Assembly: GCA_037893245.1 (NCBI GenBank)
Contig: JBAIAA010000435.1
Coordinates: forward strand, 1-64,000
Length of the DNA: 64,000 nt
Direction: 5' to 3'
Origin: Crossaster papposus
Lineage: Eukaryota > Echinodermata > Asteroidea > Velatida > Solasteridae
Below, in pieces: positions 1 to 11,050 of this stretch. The position numbers and the translations under genes are program-made. The notes beneath the pieces were generated by a model. The model worked only from the letters and a program-made list of their open reading frames with translations. It was not told the DNA's origin and did no database searches. The stretch's first letter is position 1, and the number at the start of each line of letters is the position of its first letter.

Positions 1-1600
1 CACCAATGAAACGAACTGTGCCTTTTGTCTCTTTGACAAGCTGAACAATTTCCGCGTCGTTTGTGTTCCAAGTTGTAAATATTGTAGTATCAATCAGTCA
101 CCCAAATGACGATTAAGCTCTCGGTATTGAAGCAGGGAGCTTTGTCGAAAAATTACATTAAAAGTACATTAGGGTTCGCTCATAATAATTTAGGTAGTCC
201 TATACATCAAAATGAGCGTTGGAGTTGGCTCATTTACATTACAGAAAGAAAAAAGCGAGGAATATTAATCCTTTGCACCCACCGTCGAGCTTAGAAGCAA
301 GTTGAGCGGTTATTTGTTATTTACTAGTAGTAACACCCAAAATTAGCAATTAACTATAGATGTTGCAGTCATCAGGTAATGAAAGTTAATTTAGCCGCCA
401 CTACCCCCCCCCCCCCCCCCCCCCCTCTCCAAATCTCTACCCATCCCACCCCACCGCGGCTTTTATCCAAACAATTATGAATAAAAATGTCTGCGCATGG
501 TCTATCCTCGTAGCAACCCGTTTGTCCAGGCTATACTTAAATTCCCCGCTGACTCCAACGGATATATTACAAGCGCGATATTACAAGGCATAGAAATTTA
601 ACAAAGATGGGAAATTGTACGACTAGATAAACATCTTTAGTCTCCTGTAGGCGCACATTGCTGTTATAACAAACCGCAGAAAAAGCTTCCTTAATTTAAA
701 TATAATAATTCATGCTGAATATGTAACATTATCTTTGCTTACTAATAACAAAAACCTAATGTGACGACCGGTCGTCATCTGGCCAACGATTGGACGGGGC
801 ACCGGTGGGAGGGCTGTATTGTTTTGCACGGCTTTTGATTGGATAGGAGACGTACACCGTCTACCATGTCGTATGAAAACCGTCTAAAACGAAAGAACAC
901 TATTACAACATTGCCCTGGGTACGTTGTATAGACAGTGCTAGTTCGCGAAATCCTTTTCACAGCGCGCCCCGCAATTTCGTTTTCACGAACTGACACAGA
1001 GTGCAGTGTCACTTCGTGGAACCGAAAAACGACAGAATGGACTAATTTCTGCAAAACTCCCCAATAAAAATTAGCAAATTAACATGATTTAAGAAAAAAC
1101 AACTTCGCCATGTTATACTTCATGGCACAAAATGATATATTCAGCAATAATTTCGTTTTCGATTTTTTTGATTTTCTGTACACATGTGATGCAGAAGGTG
1201 CCAGTTCGTGTGTCGGTGACGAATTAAACGCTCAGATTGCACCACAGAGCATCTAGAAACTCAAAGCTCCCGGGGCCCTTAAGCGGGCCTCGGGGTTCGC
1301 GCTCGCACAAAATGTCGTTTAATAAAGTCCGCACCCCCTGGACAAAATGCGTTCCAGCGGGCCTGTCCAACGCATACAGGGTGGTCATTAATACCACACT
1401 TCTCGTATGTACTTCTAGGATGTATACACTAAGGATTATAAACCACCCCACCGATTGCGCAGTAGTGCACCGCACTGACAATAAATTCATAACTAAGGTC
1501 AAACTGTGCCAGAAATTGTTATATGTATAAGACATCTTTAAACTTTCTCTTGAACTTCCTATACACAACATACTTCAATCGGCTCCGACCTCCACAATCT
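1..1600. other. No gene recognised
   Basis: AT-rich sequence with a C tract near 402-425, a GC-richer patch at 760-1060 and another at 1240-1420. Two overlapping frames on opposite strands at 1224-1571 have no recognisable domain and look like chance. Confidence 0.5.
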
Positions 1601-4600
1601 TCACCATCAACACTTCCCGGATGTACTCCGATCCCCGTATGTACACTAATTATTATTCGGCTTCAGTAAATATACCTAAAGTAAGTGTGCCAAGTATCAT
1701 GGTATTGTAGATTAGGAACTAAAATGAAAAAGTTTTGGATAACATGCGAGGTACACTGTTTTAAAGAGGCCAAGAGATTCGCAGCCGAATGAACGCGATA
1801 TGATGCTGCCGTAAGAAAGGGTTCTATTTAGGGAATTAATTAGGCACTAATTACACTTGGTTTTAAAGATTCATTATTAATTGCAGCAACAAGAACGCAT
1901 TAAAATGATTCAGTAATAAAGGGTTCTATATTTAACGGAATAATTATGCACTAATAATTATTCCGGGCTAAAGTTTATACCATAATTAGCATGGTCTTCA
2001 GGATTATGAATCCAGAAGATGAGTTTATTTATCATATGTCAGGTACATTTGATGTTATACAATACTGCAGTGAAAAGAGATTCAATAAAAACTGGCTAAT
2101 TATGCACTAATTATTAGTCGGCTTTAGTCTATACCCAAATTAAGTGTGCCAAGTATCATGAGGTTGTAGATTAAGAACCAAAAAAAAAGAGTTTGGGATA
2201 ACATGCGAGGTACACTGTTTTAAAGAGGCAGATAAATTCGCAGCCGAAGGAATGCATTATGATGCTGCAGTAAGAAAGGGTTCTATTTCAGTAATTAATT
2301 AGGCACTAAGTTGTCTTCGGCTTAAGCCTTTCCAAGTATTAAGTGTGCCCAGTAGTATAATCTTGTGGATTAGGAAATAAATAAATTGAGTTTTGAATCA
2401 CATGTTCAGTACACTTGGTTGTTAAGAGGGACCCATATATGCATCGCTATGCTGCAGTGAAAAGTCAACTTTAACTGGCTAATTATACACTAATTATTAT
2501 TCGGCTTTAGTCTATACCAAAATTAAGTGTGCCAAGTATCATGATGTTGTAGATTAGGAACTCAAATGAAAGAGGTTTGGATAACATGCGAGGTACACTG
2601 TTTTCAGGCACAGGAATTCGCAGCCAAAAGAACGCAATATGATGCTGCTGTAATTAATTAGGCACTAATGAGTGTTTGGCTTAAGCTTCTACAAGTATTA
2701 AGTGTGCCCAGTAGTATAATCTTGTAGATTATGAAATAAAATTGAGAGTTTTGTATAATATGTAAAGTACACTTGATTTTAAAGAGGCAGATATATTCGC
2801 AGCCAAAATAACGCATTACAATGCGGCAGTAATTAATAAAGCACTAATTAGTGTTCGGCTAAAGCCTATATACAAATTAGGTGTGCCTAGTAGCAGGGTC
2901 TTGAGGATTTTGAAATAGGAAGATGAGGTTTTTTTTATCACATGTGAGTTACATTTCATGTTAAACGGTTACTGATATATTACAATACTGCAGTGAAAAG
3001 ATATTTCTTTAAATGGCTAATTATGTACTAATTATTATTCGGCTTTAGTCTATACACAAATTAAGTATGCCAAGTATCATGATGTTGTAGATTAAGAAAA
3101 AAAAACTTTTGGGGGGGAATAACATGCGCGGTACACTGTTTTAAAGAGGGGTAGAAAGTCGCTGCCGAAATAATGCATTAAGGTGCTGCAGTAAGAAAGG
3201 GTTCTATTTCAGTAATTGATTAGGCAACAAGTAGTCTTCGGCTGAAGCCTCTGCCCAGGAGTATAATCTTCTAGATAATCAAATGAACTTATGAGTTTGG
3301 AATAACATGTAAGGCACACTTGGTTTTAAAGATTCATAGGTTTTTGCACTCGAAATAACGGGTTACGATGCTTCAGTATAAAAGGGTTCTTTTTTAGGGA
3401 ATTAATTATGCACTAATTATTATTCGGCTTCAGTCCGTAACAAAATAATTAAGTGTGCCAAGTATCATGATGTTGAAAGAGTTTTGGATAACATTCTATT
3501 TTAGGGATTAATTATGAACTAATTAGTGTTCAGTGTATTCAGTGTGCCCAGTAGTCTAATACACTTGGTTTGAAATATTTACAGATATTCGCAGCCAAAA
3601 GAACGCACTAACAAGTGTTCGGCTAAAGCTTATACCACAATTAGGTGTGCCTAGTAGCATGATCTTGTAAATTAGAAAATATAAAATTAAAAGTTTTGAA
3701 TAACATGTTAAGTACACTACGTTTTAAAGGGGAACCGATATACGCATCTAAAAAACACACGCATTGCTATGCTACTGTGAAAAGTCATCTTTAACTGGCT
3801 AATTATGAACTAATTATTAATCGGCTTTAGTCTATATGTCAAGTATCATGATGTTGTACATTAAAAAAATAAATATGACTTTTGAACAACATGTGAGGCA
3901 GAGATATTCGCAGCCTAAATATTCACGGCATTACAATGCGGCAGTAATTAATAAAGCACTAATTATTGTTCGGCTAAAGCCTATATAAAATTTAGGTGTG
4001 CCTAGGAAATAGGAAGATGAGGTTTTTTTATCACATGTGAGGTACATTTCATGTTAAACGGTTCATCTTTAAATGGCTAATTAGGCACTAATTATTAGTC
4101 GGCTTTAGTCTATACACAAATTAAGTGTGCCAAGTATCATGGAATAACATGCGCAGTACACTGTTTCAAAGAGGGATAGAAATTCGCTGCCGAAATAATG
4201 CATTACGATGCTGCAGTAAGAAAGGGTTCTATTCCAGTAATAGATTAGGAAAAAAGTAGTCTTCGGCTGAAGCCTCTCCAAGTAGATAATCAAATAAACT
4301 TATGAGTTTTTATGAGGTTTTTGCACCCGAAATAACTGGTTACGATGCTTCACTTATAAAAGGGTTCTATTTAGGGAATTAATTATTTGCAGCCGAAATA
4401 ACGCATTACAATACTACAATTTCTTATATTATTCAATATTACAATATCTTGTGGATTATGAAATAGAATCTTGACTTTTGGATAACATGTGCAGTACACT
4501 TGGTTTGAAAGATTTACAGATATTCGCAGCCAAAAAGAACTCATTAAAATGATTCAGTAATCAAGGGTTCTATAGTTAAGGGATAATTTCTGCACTAACA

Positions 4601-4870
4601 TCTCTGCACTGCAGTGAAAAGATTATGCACTAATTATTATTCGGCTTTAGTCTACCAAAATTAAGTGTGCCAAGTATCATGATGTTGTAGATTAGGAACT
4701 AAAATGAAAGAGTTTTGGATAACATGTGAGGTACACGCAATATGATGCTGCAGTAAGAAAGGCTTCTATTTATGGAATTAATTAGGCACTAATGAGTGTT
4801 TGGCTTAAGCTTCTACAAGTAGTATAATCTTGTGGAGTTTTTGATAACATGTAAGGTACACTTTGTTTCA
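1600..4870. repeat. Degenerate tandem array, unit about 180 bp (H)
   Basis: The words ggcactaattattattcggc, ttaagtgtgccaagtatcat, gataacatgcgaggtacact and gatgctgcagtaag recur in the same order roughly every 175-195 bp, about 17 times. Units have diverged and some are partly deleted. It resembles an old satellite or an expanded element interior. No coding capacity. Confidence 0.85.
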
Positions 4871-4979
4871 TAAATCTTGGGTATTCCCCAGACTAATCTT
4901 AAAGGCCTTGGGCTTAGAATGACGGAATCACTAAAAAAACTCTGACAGAAAAAAAACTAGAAGCAGTATAAACCAGATT

Positions 4980-5560
4980 AGGGTAATTTTGGCAGCCATT
5001 TTAGATTTTGGCGGCCATCTTGGATTTGAGGCCAAATTCTGGGTGGCTCTGAAGCTAAATTCAATGGGTATACATTCAAGATGACAGAATCACACACAAA
5101 ACCGTTGATATTAAACGTAATTAGCAGTATATTTTATGTAGTTTTGGCAGCCATTTCAGATTTTGGCGGCCATCTTGGATTTGTGTTCAAATTCTGGGTG
5201 GCTCTGGAGCTAAATTCAATGGGTGTACATTCAAGATGACAGAATCACTAAAAAAACACGTTGATATTAAACGTAACTTAGCAGTATAGGCCTATATGTA
5301 TTTCATGAAATGTTGGCAGCCATTTTAGATTTTGGCGGCCATCTTGGATTTGAGGCCAAATTCTGGGTGGCTCTGGAGCTAAATTCAATGGGTGTACATT
5401 CAAGATGACAGAATCACTAAAAAAACACGTTGATATTAAACGTAATTAGCAGTATATACGTAATTTATGTAATTTTAGCGGCCATTTTGAATTTTGGCGG
5501 CCATTTCGAATTAGGGGCAAAAATCAGGGTGGCCCCCAAGCTAATATCAAATGGTTGAGG
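4980..5560. repeat. Tandem array, unit about 165 bp, four copies (I)
   Basis: Each unit carries ggcagccattttagattttg, ggcggccatcttggattt, a gggtggctctggagctaaat block and a cacgttgatattaaacgtaa block. Copies begin near 4990, 5150, 5315 and 5475; the last is the most diverged. It directly follows the 180-bp array. Confidence 0.85.
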
Positions 5561-5760
5561 TTCAGGATGATGAAACCGTTGAGAAAACCTTGACAGGAAA
5601 AACCCTTAGTTTTTCCTGGTCTGGGCCCTGTCTAATAGTATAAATACACCAGAACAAAATACATCAAAACTAAAGATAAACAATTTGTTTGATTTTTGGC
5701 AGAAGCCTTTAAATGAGTAGTCTGACTGTTGTACTTTTGTACTTTCGCAGTTGCAACAAG

Positions 5761-5866
5761 GGCTGTTTTCCAAACTCCAGCTTTGTTTCGTTCAGGCTTC
5801 ATTCGTTTAGAAATAGGCTCTAGCCGGATACGGAGCCGAAGCCAGGGGTTTGTAAAACGGCCCATG
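5761..5866. mobile_element. Short palindromic element, family T copy 1
   Basis: About 106 bp with arms ctgttttccaaactccagct and its approximate inverse agccaggggtttgtaaaacg. Related copies lie at 17952-18068 and 62560-62680. Confidence 0.65.
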
Positions 5867-5941
5867 GAGATATCAATGGTTGCAACCATTATAATGCAGA
5901 TCAATGGTCGGTTGCAACCACAGGGTTGCAATCACTGACCT

Positions 5942-6184
5942 GGGTCCAATTTCATAGAGCTGCTAAGCACAACAATTTGCTTAGCATGACAATTTGTCCT
6001 TGGCAAAAACAAGGTAACAGACCAAATTTTTACCTGATCTTTATTGTTCTGGATTGATAATCAGCTGTTTTCTTGCTTAGCATGAAAAACATGTATAATT
6101 TTGGCTAGTAACCTGTTTTTAATGAGCAAGACTTTTTGTGCTAAGCAATTTTTTTTTGCTTAGCAGCTCTATGAAATTGGGCCC
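5942..6184. mobile_element. Inverted-repeat MITE, family A copy 1
   Basis: The ~243-bp element starts ccaatttcatagagctgcta and ends with the inverse before ttgggccc; arms of about 45 bp carry GCTTAGCA/TGCTAAGC words. A defining member of family A; there is no coding sequence. Confidence 0.9.
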
Positions 6185-6337
6185 TGTAGAGGTCAGTGGT
6201 TGCAATACATTAAATACAATAAATCAACAGAGGGCGCACTTTACATCAGATTTTGTATTCGGCAATGAAAACCTCGTTACAATGGTTACGATCTTGCTGC
6301 GCCATGTTTTTGTCATCATGCCGCGCGGGTTGCGATT

Positions 6338-6672
6338 TTTTTCCCCGTACCACTAACGCGTCAATTTGCCCGTTTCATTCGAATGGGGCGACTTGAACGG
6401 AGACCAAAGCGCGCGCTTCAATACGAATCGATTTTGATACGGGCGGAATGTATGAAGACCAACGACGTTGACAGCCATAATTCACCAAAATTAATGGATA
6501 AAGTCCCTAGTTTTTCCTATACACGACTTGTATACCTTTTTCTATTAACCCAAATTATTGGTTAATAATCTCATCAAGATAGGGTATTATAGTAAAAGTT
6601 ATAAAAGTCTCCATTCAATTCGCCCCATTCCAATGAAACGAGCAAATTGACGGTTAGTGGTACGGAAAGAAA
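6338..6672. mobile_element. Inverted-repeat element, ~50-bp arms
   Basis: The arm gtaccactaacgcgtcaatt ... gaatggggcg (6343-6390) is mirrored by cgccccattc ... ggttagtggtac (6620-6667). The interior has no recognisable gene. It abuts the next foldback element. Confidence 0.75.
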
Positions 6673-6694
6673 AAGCGCTTGCGGGTTGCGGGCT

Positions 6695-7084
6695 GCGAAT
6701 ATATTTTTCCCAAACCTAACTGGCAGATTTTATGAATTATTCAGTAGTTTGGATGAGAAGTTATGTTTATTCATCGGAATAAAACATGACGTCACAGCAT
6801 TGTTGTTATTTAGTTAACTTGTTACATTAAATCACTTTAAAGAACAGCTGTTGTCGAGCTGCTATACGTAGTGTAGTGGATAGTGGGATGGGTTATAGAT
6901 CAAAGATCCTGGTTCGAATCCTGCTGTAGGTCACTTCTTTTTTCCTGGTCAAATGGATATCTTTGGAGTATTTTTAATATAAGGGAAAAAAGGGACCTAG
7001 AACCTAAGTGTTGTACAGTGACCAATGCAACTACTGAATAATTCATGAAATCTGCCAGTTAGGTTTGGGAAAAATATATTCGCG
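6695..7084. mobile_element. Foldback element with ~55-bp arms and a tRNA-like core (R)
   Basis: The arm gcgaatatatttttcccaaa with cctaactggcagattttatg (6695-6750) is inverted at 7028-7084. The interior holds a Pol III A box TAGTGTAGTGG (6869-6879) and a perfect B box GGTTCGAATCC (6911-6921). Confidence 0.75.
6862..6931 (+). tRNA. tRNA-like sequence, probably a tRNA pseudogene or SINE head
   Basis: A and B boxes are near-perfect and 42 bp apart, as in tRNA genes. The acceptor and T stems do not pair well, so a functional tRNA is unlikely. It lies inside a foldback element. Confidence 0.3.
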
Positions 7085-7102
7085 GGCCAACCCTTGGAAT
7101 TG

Positions 7103-7141
7103 TCTAATTTAAATGTGCCTTTATATTGGCACATTTAAATT
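7103..7141. repeat. Perfect 15-bp-stem hairpin
   Basis: taatttaaatgtgcc, an 8-bp loop, then ggcacatttaaatta. It could form a cruciform or an RNA hairpin; no T tract follows, and it is not a bacterial terminator in this eukaryotic setting. Confidence 0.7.
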
Positions 7142-7458
7142 AAGACTGCAGTTGATGAGTGTTTAACGCGCGACGCCATGTTTAACATTTTGTAAATGTT
7201 ATTGTTGTACTAGAATCAATATTTTCAAACATGATATTTCGACGTCGCGTTATGATTTAATTATATGTACGTACCTCTGTCGTCCCTCTACGATAATGAT
7301 GCAGGTTTTTCTTGGCGAAAAAAAACAGTTCGGAAGCACATTATCTTGTGTAGAATTCCCGTGCTTCATAAGTGAATGTTCGCATTCCTTTGATTTTAGA
7401 CGCGCGCCTGATCTGATGGCATCTCTAGGCTAAGATGTTAAGGTTCTAAGGCCACGTT

Positions 7459-7582
7459 CGAATTGTTGGCTTTAGATGTGACGTCGGCCGTTGCTATGCT
7501 GTTGCGAAGGGCGGACAATGACCGCCCATAGCAACAACATAGCAACCGCCGAAGTCACAGCCAAAGCCAGCAATTCGAACAG
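7459..7582. mobile_element. Small palindromic element, ~124 bp
   Basis: gttcgaattgttggctttag at the left end mirrors the right end ccagcaattcgaac; GTTGCTATG/CATAGCAAC words flank a GGGCGG..CCGCCC centre. Confidence 0.7.
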
Positions 7583-7638
7583 CCATAGTAACATAAAGAT
7601 CATGCATTTGTAGTCCGAAGCGGATCTAGCTTTTCATT

Positions 7639-7710
7639 TGGGGGGGGGGGGGGGGGGGGGGGGGGGTGGTGGGGGGGGGGGGGGGGGGTGGTGGGGGGGG
7701 GGGGGGTGGT

Positions 7711-7747
<37 letters not shown>

Positions 7748-7770
7748 GGGGGGGGGGGGGTGTACCCCCC
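7639..7770 (+). repeat. 120-bp G tract
   Basis: Nearly pure G with a few single T interruptions (GGTGG). It gives open frames that read as polyglycine, which I discount. It could form G-quadruplexes; the exact length is unreliable in any assembly. Confidence 0.85.
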
Positions 7771-8074
7771 CCCTTCTTTTTATCTACCACTATAGTTGCG
7801 AGGCCGCTGAGACAAACTCAATGTGTATCTTTTTATTATAATTTTAAGATTAAAATAGGAAATTACTAACACTAAAACACTGCGTATATACTTCTTTTTC
7901 AAAGCGAAACAATTATTTATATTTTTTTTCTTTTATAATACATTTTACTTTTAAGAGAAACTGTGCGAAATTATCACGAACAAAACTTTGACGTTTTGAC
8001 AACGAAAACGAAAAAATGTGCCTCCATGGTACAAACCTCCACGGTACAAACAAATGCACAAATCACATTGATGA

Positions 8075-8290
8075 GTAGAATTTTCACGAAATAGATTTTT
8101 GAATTTTACTCAAAATAATCAAAAAGTAGGGTTAGAATGTGGGTTAGAGTTAGTGTTTGGGTTAGGGTATAATATAGGGTAAATTGGGCCAAAATTTCAA
8201 CCCAGGAATATATTTGTGGTTGAAATAGAAGCATTTTGAAAAAGGTGCTCGACTTTCTAACTATTTTGTACACGAGAAAAAAGAGATATC
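8075..8290 (-). mobile_element. Family P element copy 1
   Basis: Shares with 39178-39420 and 48030-48312 the words tttcaacccagga, gtttgggttagggtat, gtgctcgactttctaac and gtacacgag. The inner gggttaggg runs are part of the element, not telomere. Confidence 0.75.
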
Positions 8291-8473
8291 TCCATAACAA
8301 TTCAAATTTGAGAATATACGTTTGTTCATAATGATTGCGCGCGTGTTTAATTTTTTTTAATTTTTTTTTTTAATTTTTTTTAATTTTTTAAGTGCAGCTG
8401 TAGTAAAACCCCAACAGTGAGAATTTTCTTCGTGCTTTTTACAGAAATATGGCGTAATGTCTCTTTACAAAAA

Positions 8474-8802
8474 TTTAAGGTAGGATACACCATTTTGCAG
8501 ATATCGAAAAATTTTACTCCCGAATTATCAAGAAATATCGTACTTATTGAAAAGTAAATAATGATAGTAGGCATCCAGCAAAATGATTGCGCTAGAAAGA
8601 AAAAAACGCAAAAAAAGTAACATAAGAACCACTGCCTGACGCCATTTAAAAACGAACGCCGTTTGTCTTGCTTTTTTTAGCACCTATGATTGTAAAACTT
8701 TGAACAGGTCAGTTAAACGATATTTACTATAAAAATACAACCCCCCAAATCCACCCAGTCATGATAATTCAAGCAGTTACCAATGGTGTATCCTACCTTT
8801 AA
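8474..8802. mobile_element. Family B MITE, copy 1
   Basis: Starts ttaaggtaggatacaccatt and ends ggtgtatcctacctttaa. Internal landmarks include gcatccagcaaaatgattgc and aagttttac-type text. The middle (palindromic gatcgccggacggcgatc in other copies) is degraded here. Confidence 0.85.
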
Positions 8803-8899
8803 TGTCATTCGAGTTCGACGTACACATTTGCGTCGTGCTGCCTATTATGAATCCATCTAGTTTCTCAATCCATCCAGACTCCATGCTAATAGTCAAAAT

Positions 8900-9235
8900 C
8901 TTACGAGTCACGATACTCAATGAGTGACAACAGCGCACTCTCAAAAGGAGCGAGTCTCTTGTTAAACCACTCCAAATTGAGTGACGTTGAGTTTTTCAGA
9001 GTAAAAGCTGACTCAAAAAGAGTGAAAAACCACTCCAAATTAGTAAACTTTCGAAGAGTCATTGTGAATTAGGACTACTCTAAAAAGAGAAGGCTTTCTT
9101 AATAATGACTGCTCAAAAGAATGAACATTACTTTTTTTGAGTAGTTTTCACTGTTTTTGAAGTTGCTTTCACTCTGAAAAACTCAATTTCACCCTTTTTA
9201 GAGTGGATTTATAAGTGATTTTTTTTAGAGAGTAT
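8900..9235. mobile_element. Word-rich palindromic element, family X
   Basis: Repeated actcaaaaagagtg, accactccaaatt and their inverses are scattered over ~340 bp. A related stretch lies at 29775-29940 inside receptor intron 2 or its edge. No gene. Confidence 0.5.
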
Positions 9236-9391
9236 TTACATTTGGAGAGTATATGATCCTCATGATTCATGGAAAACCCTAAATGTTCATTAAATCAGCT
9301 TCCAGTCCAGCGAACAAGATTCTATGAATCTAAATCTACATGATTTCAGTTATGACTAAGTTCGCATGAACAATGTCCCATGTCCATTATT

Positions 9392-10126
9392 TTACAGTTC
9401 AAAGAAGGTGCAGTTCTCCTCATACTGGAGATCAGCGGCATCCGCCTCGTTGCTGTTCGCGTTATTGAGCTGACAAACTTTCTTGTTACCACCCTTTTGC
9501 CAGAGATTGAAGGAGCGGCATCGATGCTCTGCCCAGCACTCCTGGCCACACTCAATGACTCCCGAAGCCGTCAGGTTGTGGATCTCGTGGTTGAGCAGAC
9601 ACTGGGGTGTGAAGCGCCCGTTGGCATCGGCCTGCAGGCAGTACGAGCGACGAGAGACGCGCATCTCACAAACGGCATACACAGGTACTGCAGAATTGGA
9701 ATTACAAAAGCTGTCTATCCATTGACCGTTGAACTCGGTTTCCATCCGGACACAGTATTCATTGCCTTTATCCGGTTGCCCAATCTTCCAGTTTTTGTAG
9801 TTGGGATCCCCATTTACACCGAAGCACGACAGCGACCCGTTGTGAACTTTGCATCCAATCCACAGTTTCCTGCTGTGTGCGGAGCCGAATTCCTCCCAGA
9901 TGAACTCCTGTTCTTCCTGCGAGTCAGGAACGATCAGGCTGCTCCCGAGCCGGTCACATTCCTTCATAGCTTGCCCCTGATTCATCTGGTCGGGCAGCAA
10001 GATGTAACAGGCGTCTCGCCAGGCCAACCAGCCAAGAGGACACTTGCTTAGCAGAGTTTGATATGCCCCCTGAACAGCCATCAAGATCAGAAAGTTTGCA
10101 AGGCTAAAAATTGACATCTTCACCAT
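9392..10126 (-). CDS. Secreted C-type lectin with C-terminal PAN/Apple domain, single exon
   Basis: 244 codons uninterrupted. The start is the ATG at 10126 (context AGCCAATGG); the frame is open further upstream but has only a GTG there. Residues 1-21 (SIFSLANFLILMAVQG core) form a signal peptide. About residues 28-153 are a C-type lectin domain: CPLGWLAWRDACY, WIGC, QPDKGNEYC, GQWIDSFC and CEM at the end. QPD is the galactose-type calcium/sugar triad, but the second calcium motif reads WID, not WND, so sugar binding may be altered. Residues ~160-244 hold a PAN/Apple domain (YCLQA, CGQECWAEHRCRSFNLW, VCQLNN, YEENCTFFEL). Echinoderm secreted lectins of this kind are usually immune or adhesive proteins; that role is inference. 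The gene has no introns, unlike its neighbour, so it might be a retrogene. N-glycosylation sites: NGS, NLT, NCT. Confidence 0.9.
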   Translation of the reverse strand: MVKMSIFSLANFLILMAVQGAYQTLLSKCPLGWLAWRDACYILLPDQMNQGQAMKECDRLGSSLIVPDSQEEQEFIWEEFGSAHSRKLWIGCKVHNGSLSCFGVNGDPNYKNWKIGQPDKGNEYCVRMETEFNGQWIDSFCNSNSAVPVYAVCEMRVSRRSYCLQADANGRFTPQCLLNHEIHNLTASGVIECGQECWAEHRCRSFNLWQKGGNKKVCQLNNANSNEADAADLQYEENCTFFEL

Positions 10127-10207
10127 TGGCTTTTCTTGACTCGAAATCGATGATACCACTCAGGTCAAGTCAATTCAGTGTCTGCGTATAGATAAACAGC
10201 CCTCTCC

Positions 10208-10215
10208 CTTTTATA
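10208..10215 (-). promoter_or_regulatory. TATA box of the lectin gene
   Basis: TATAAAAG on the minus strand, in the context ggattataaaaggga, lies 82 bp upstream of the lectin ATG. Transcription would start near 10182, giving a 5' leader of about 55 nt. A strong TATA box fits a highly expressed or inducible secreted protein. Confidence 0.6.
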
Positions 10216-10252
10216 ATCCCTCGGGCTCTCCTAAGCTATGGCGTGATATTAT

Positions 10253-10550
10253 CAAGGTAATTTGCTGTAAAACCTTGCAATAATTACAACATTGTAAGTG
10301 CTACCGGTTATTCATTCATTGTGGTGGCCATGGATTACAAATAGCGCTTATGCAGAATTCATTGCTGCTCATCCAAGCCAATATTGAGCAAGGTGAGTTA
10401 ATGAATGTTAGATTATACACGCTTAAAAATAAACTGCTGAATCAACACTTTTTAAGTATATGCGGCATCAGTGACTACTCTTTAAAAATTGGAATTTCAA
10501 CCATTAAACTGATGAATTCAACACATTGAGTGTTGAATTCATCAGTTTTA
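10253..10550. mobile_element. Element L copy 1 with 44-bp palindrome
   Basis: About 295 bp that recur inverted at 55322-55615. At its right end is a near-perfect palindrome (10506-10549): aaactgatgaattcaacac, a 5-6-base centre, and the inverse. Confidence 0.8.
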
Positions 10551-10676
10551 TGTACACGTTTCTGAAAGTTGTGCAAATACTGACTCTACTTTTGAGACCT
10601 TACATAAAGGCCTACACTGTAAAATGTGCTTTAAATTTAAACATTATTTGTATGCCTAATTTTCAGATCCCATATA

Positions 10677-10862
10677 GAACCCAACAAATTAGCATATAAA
10701 CGTTGGCAATGCGCGTGTTCTTTGACGCGGCCTATTTTCAGAACAATGACTACAATGATAAAAGTATACACAATGTCGTATCTAGCTTTTGAATATTAGA
10801 TGTCTATGGTCGGTGTACCGTACGCAAAGCCGTAACAGCGACCTCAATCGGCTTACGGTGTG
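10677..10862. repeat. Element Q copy 1
   Basis: About 185 bp that recur inverted at 57960-58148 (shared words gcaaagccgtaacagcgacc, cctattttcagaacaatgac). Function unknown; no frame conserved between copies. Confidence 0.75.
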
Positions 10863-11050
10863 CATTAAGCAGTCTTTCTCGTGCACCAACGATAAATACC
10901 TCGAATTAAAACAACAAAATCGACACAAATAGTTACAACCCTCAAAGTCTTTCAAACGCACGTACGTCAAAAATAGCTTGATCTTCAGTCTTCATTACAT
11001 TCATATCGGTGGTGTCGACCAGTGACGTTGTGGTATTTTGTAATCATCCA

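Noticed and set aside
1224..1571. Overlapping frames of 97 and 115 codons on both strands
   Set aside because: No motif; mutual antisense overlap and AT-rich flanks suggest chance.
7638..7869. Polyglycine frames
   Set aside because: Produced by the G tract.
9380..10051. 223-codon plus-strand frame
   Set aside because: Exact antisense shadow of the lectin gene; no domain of its own.
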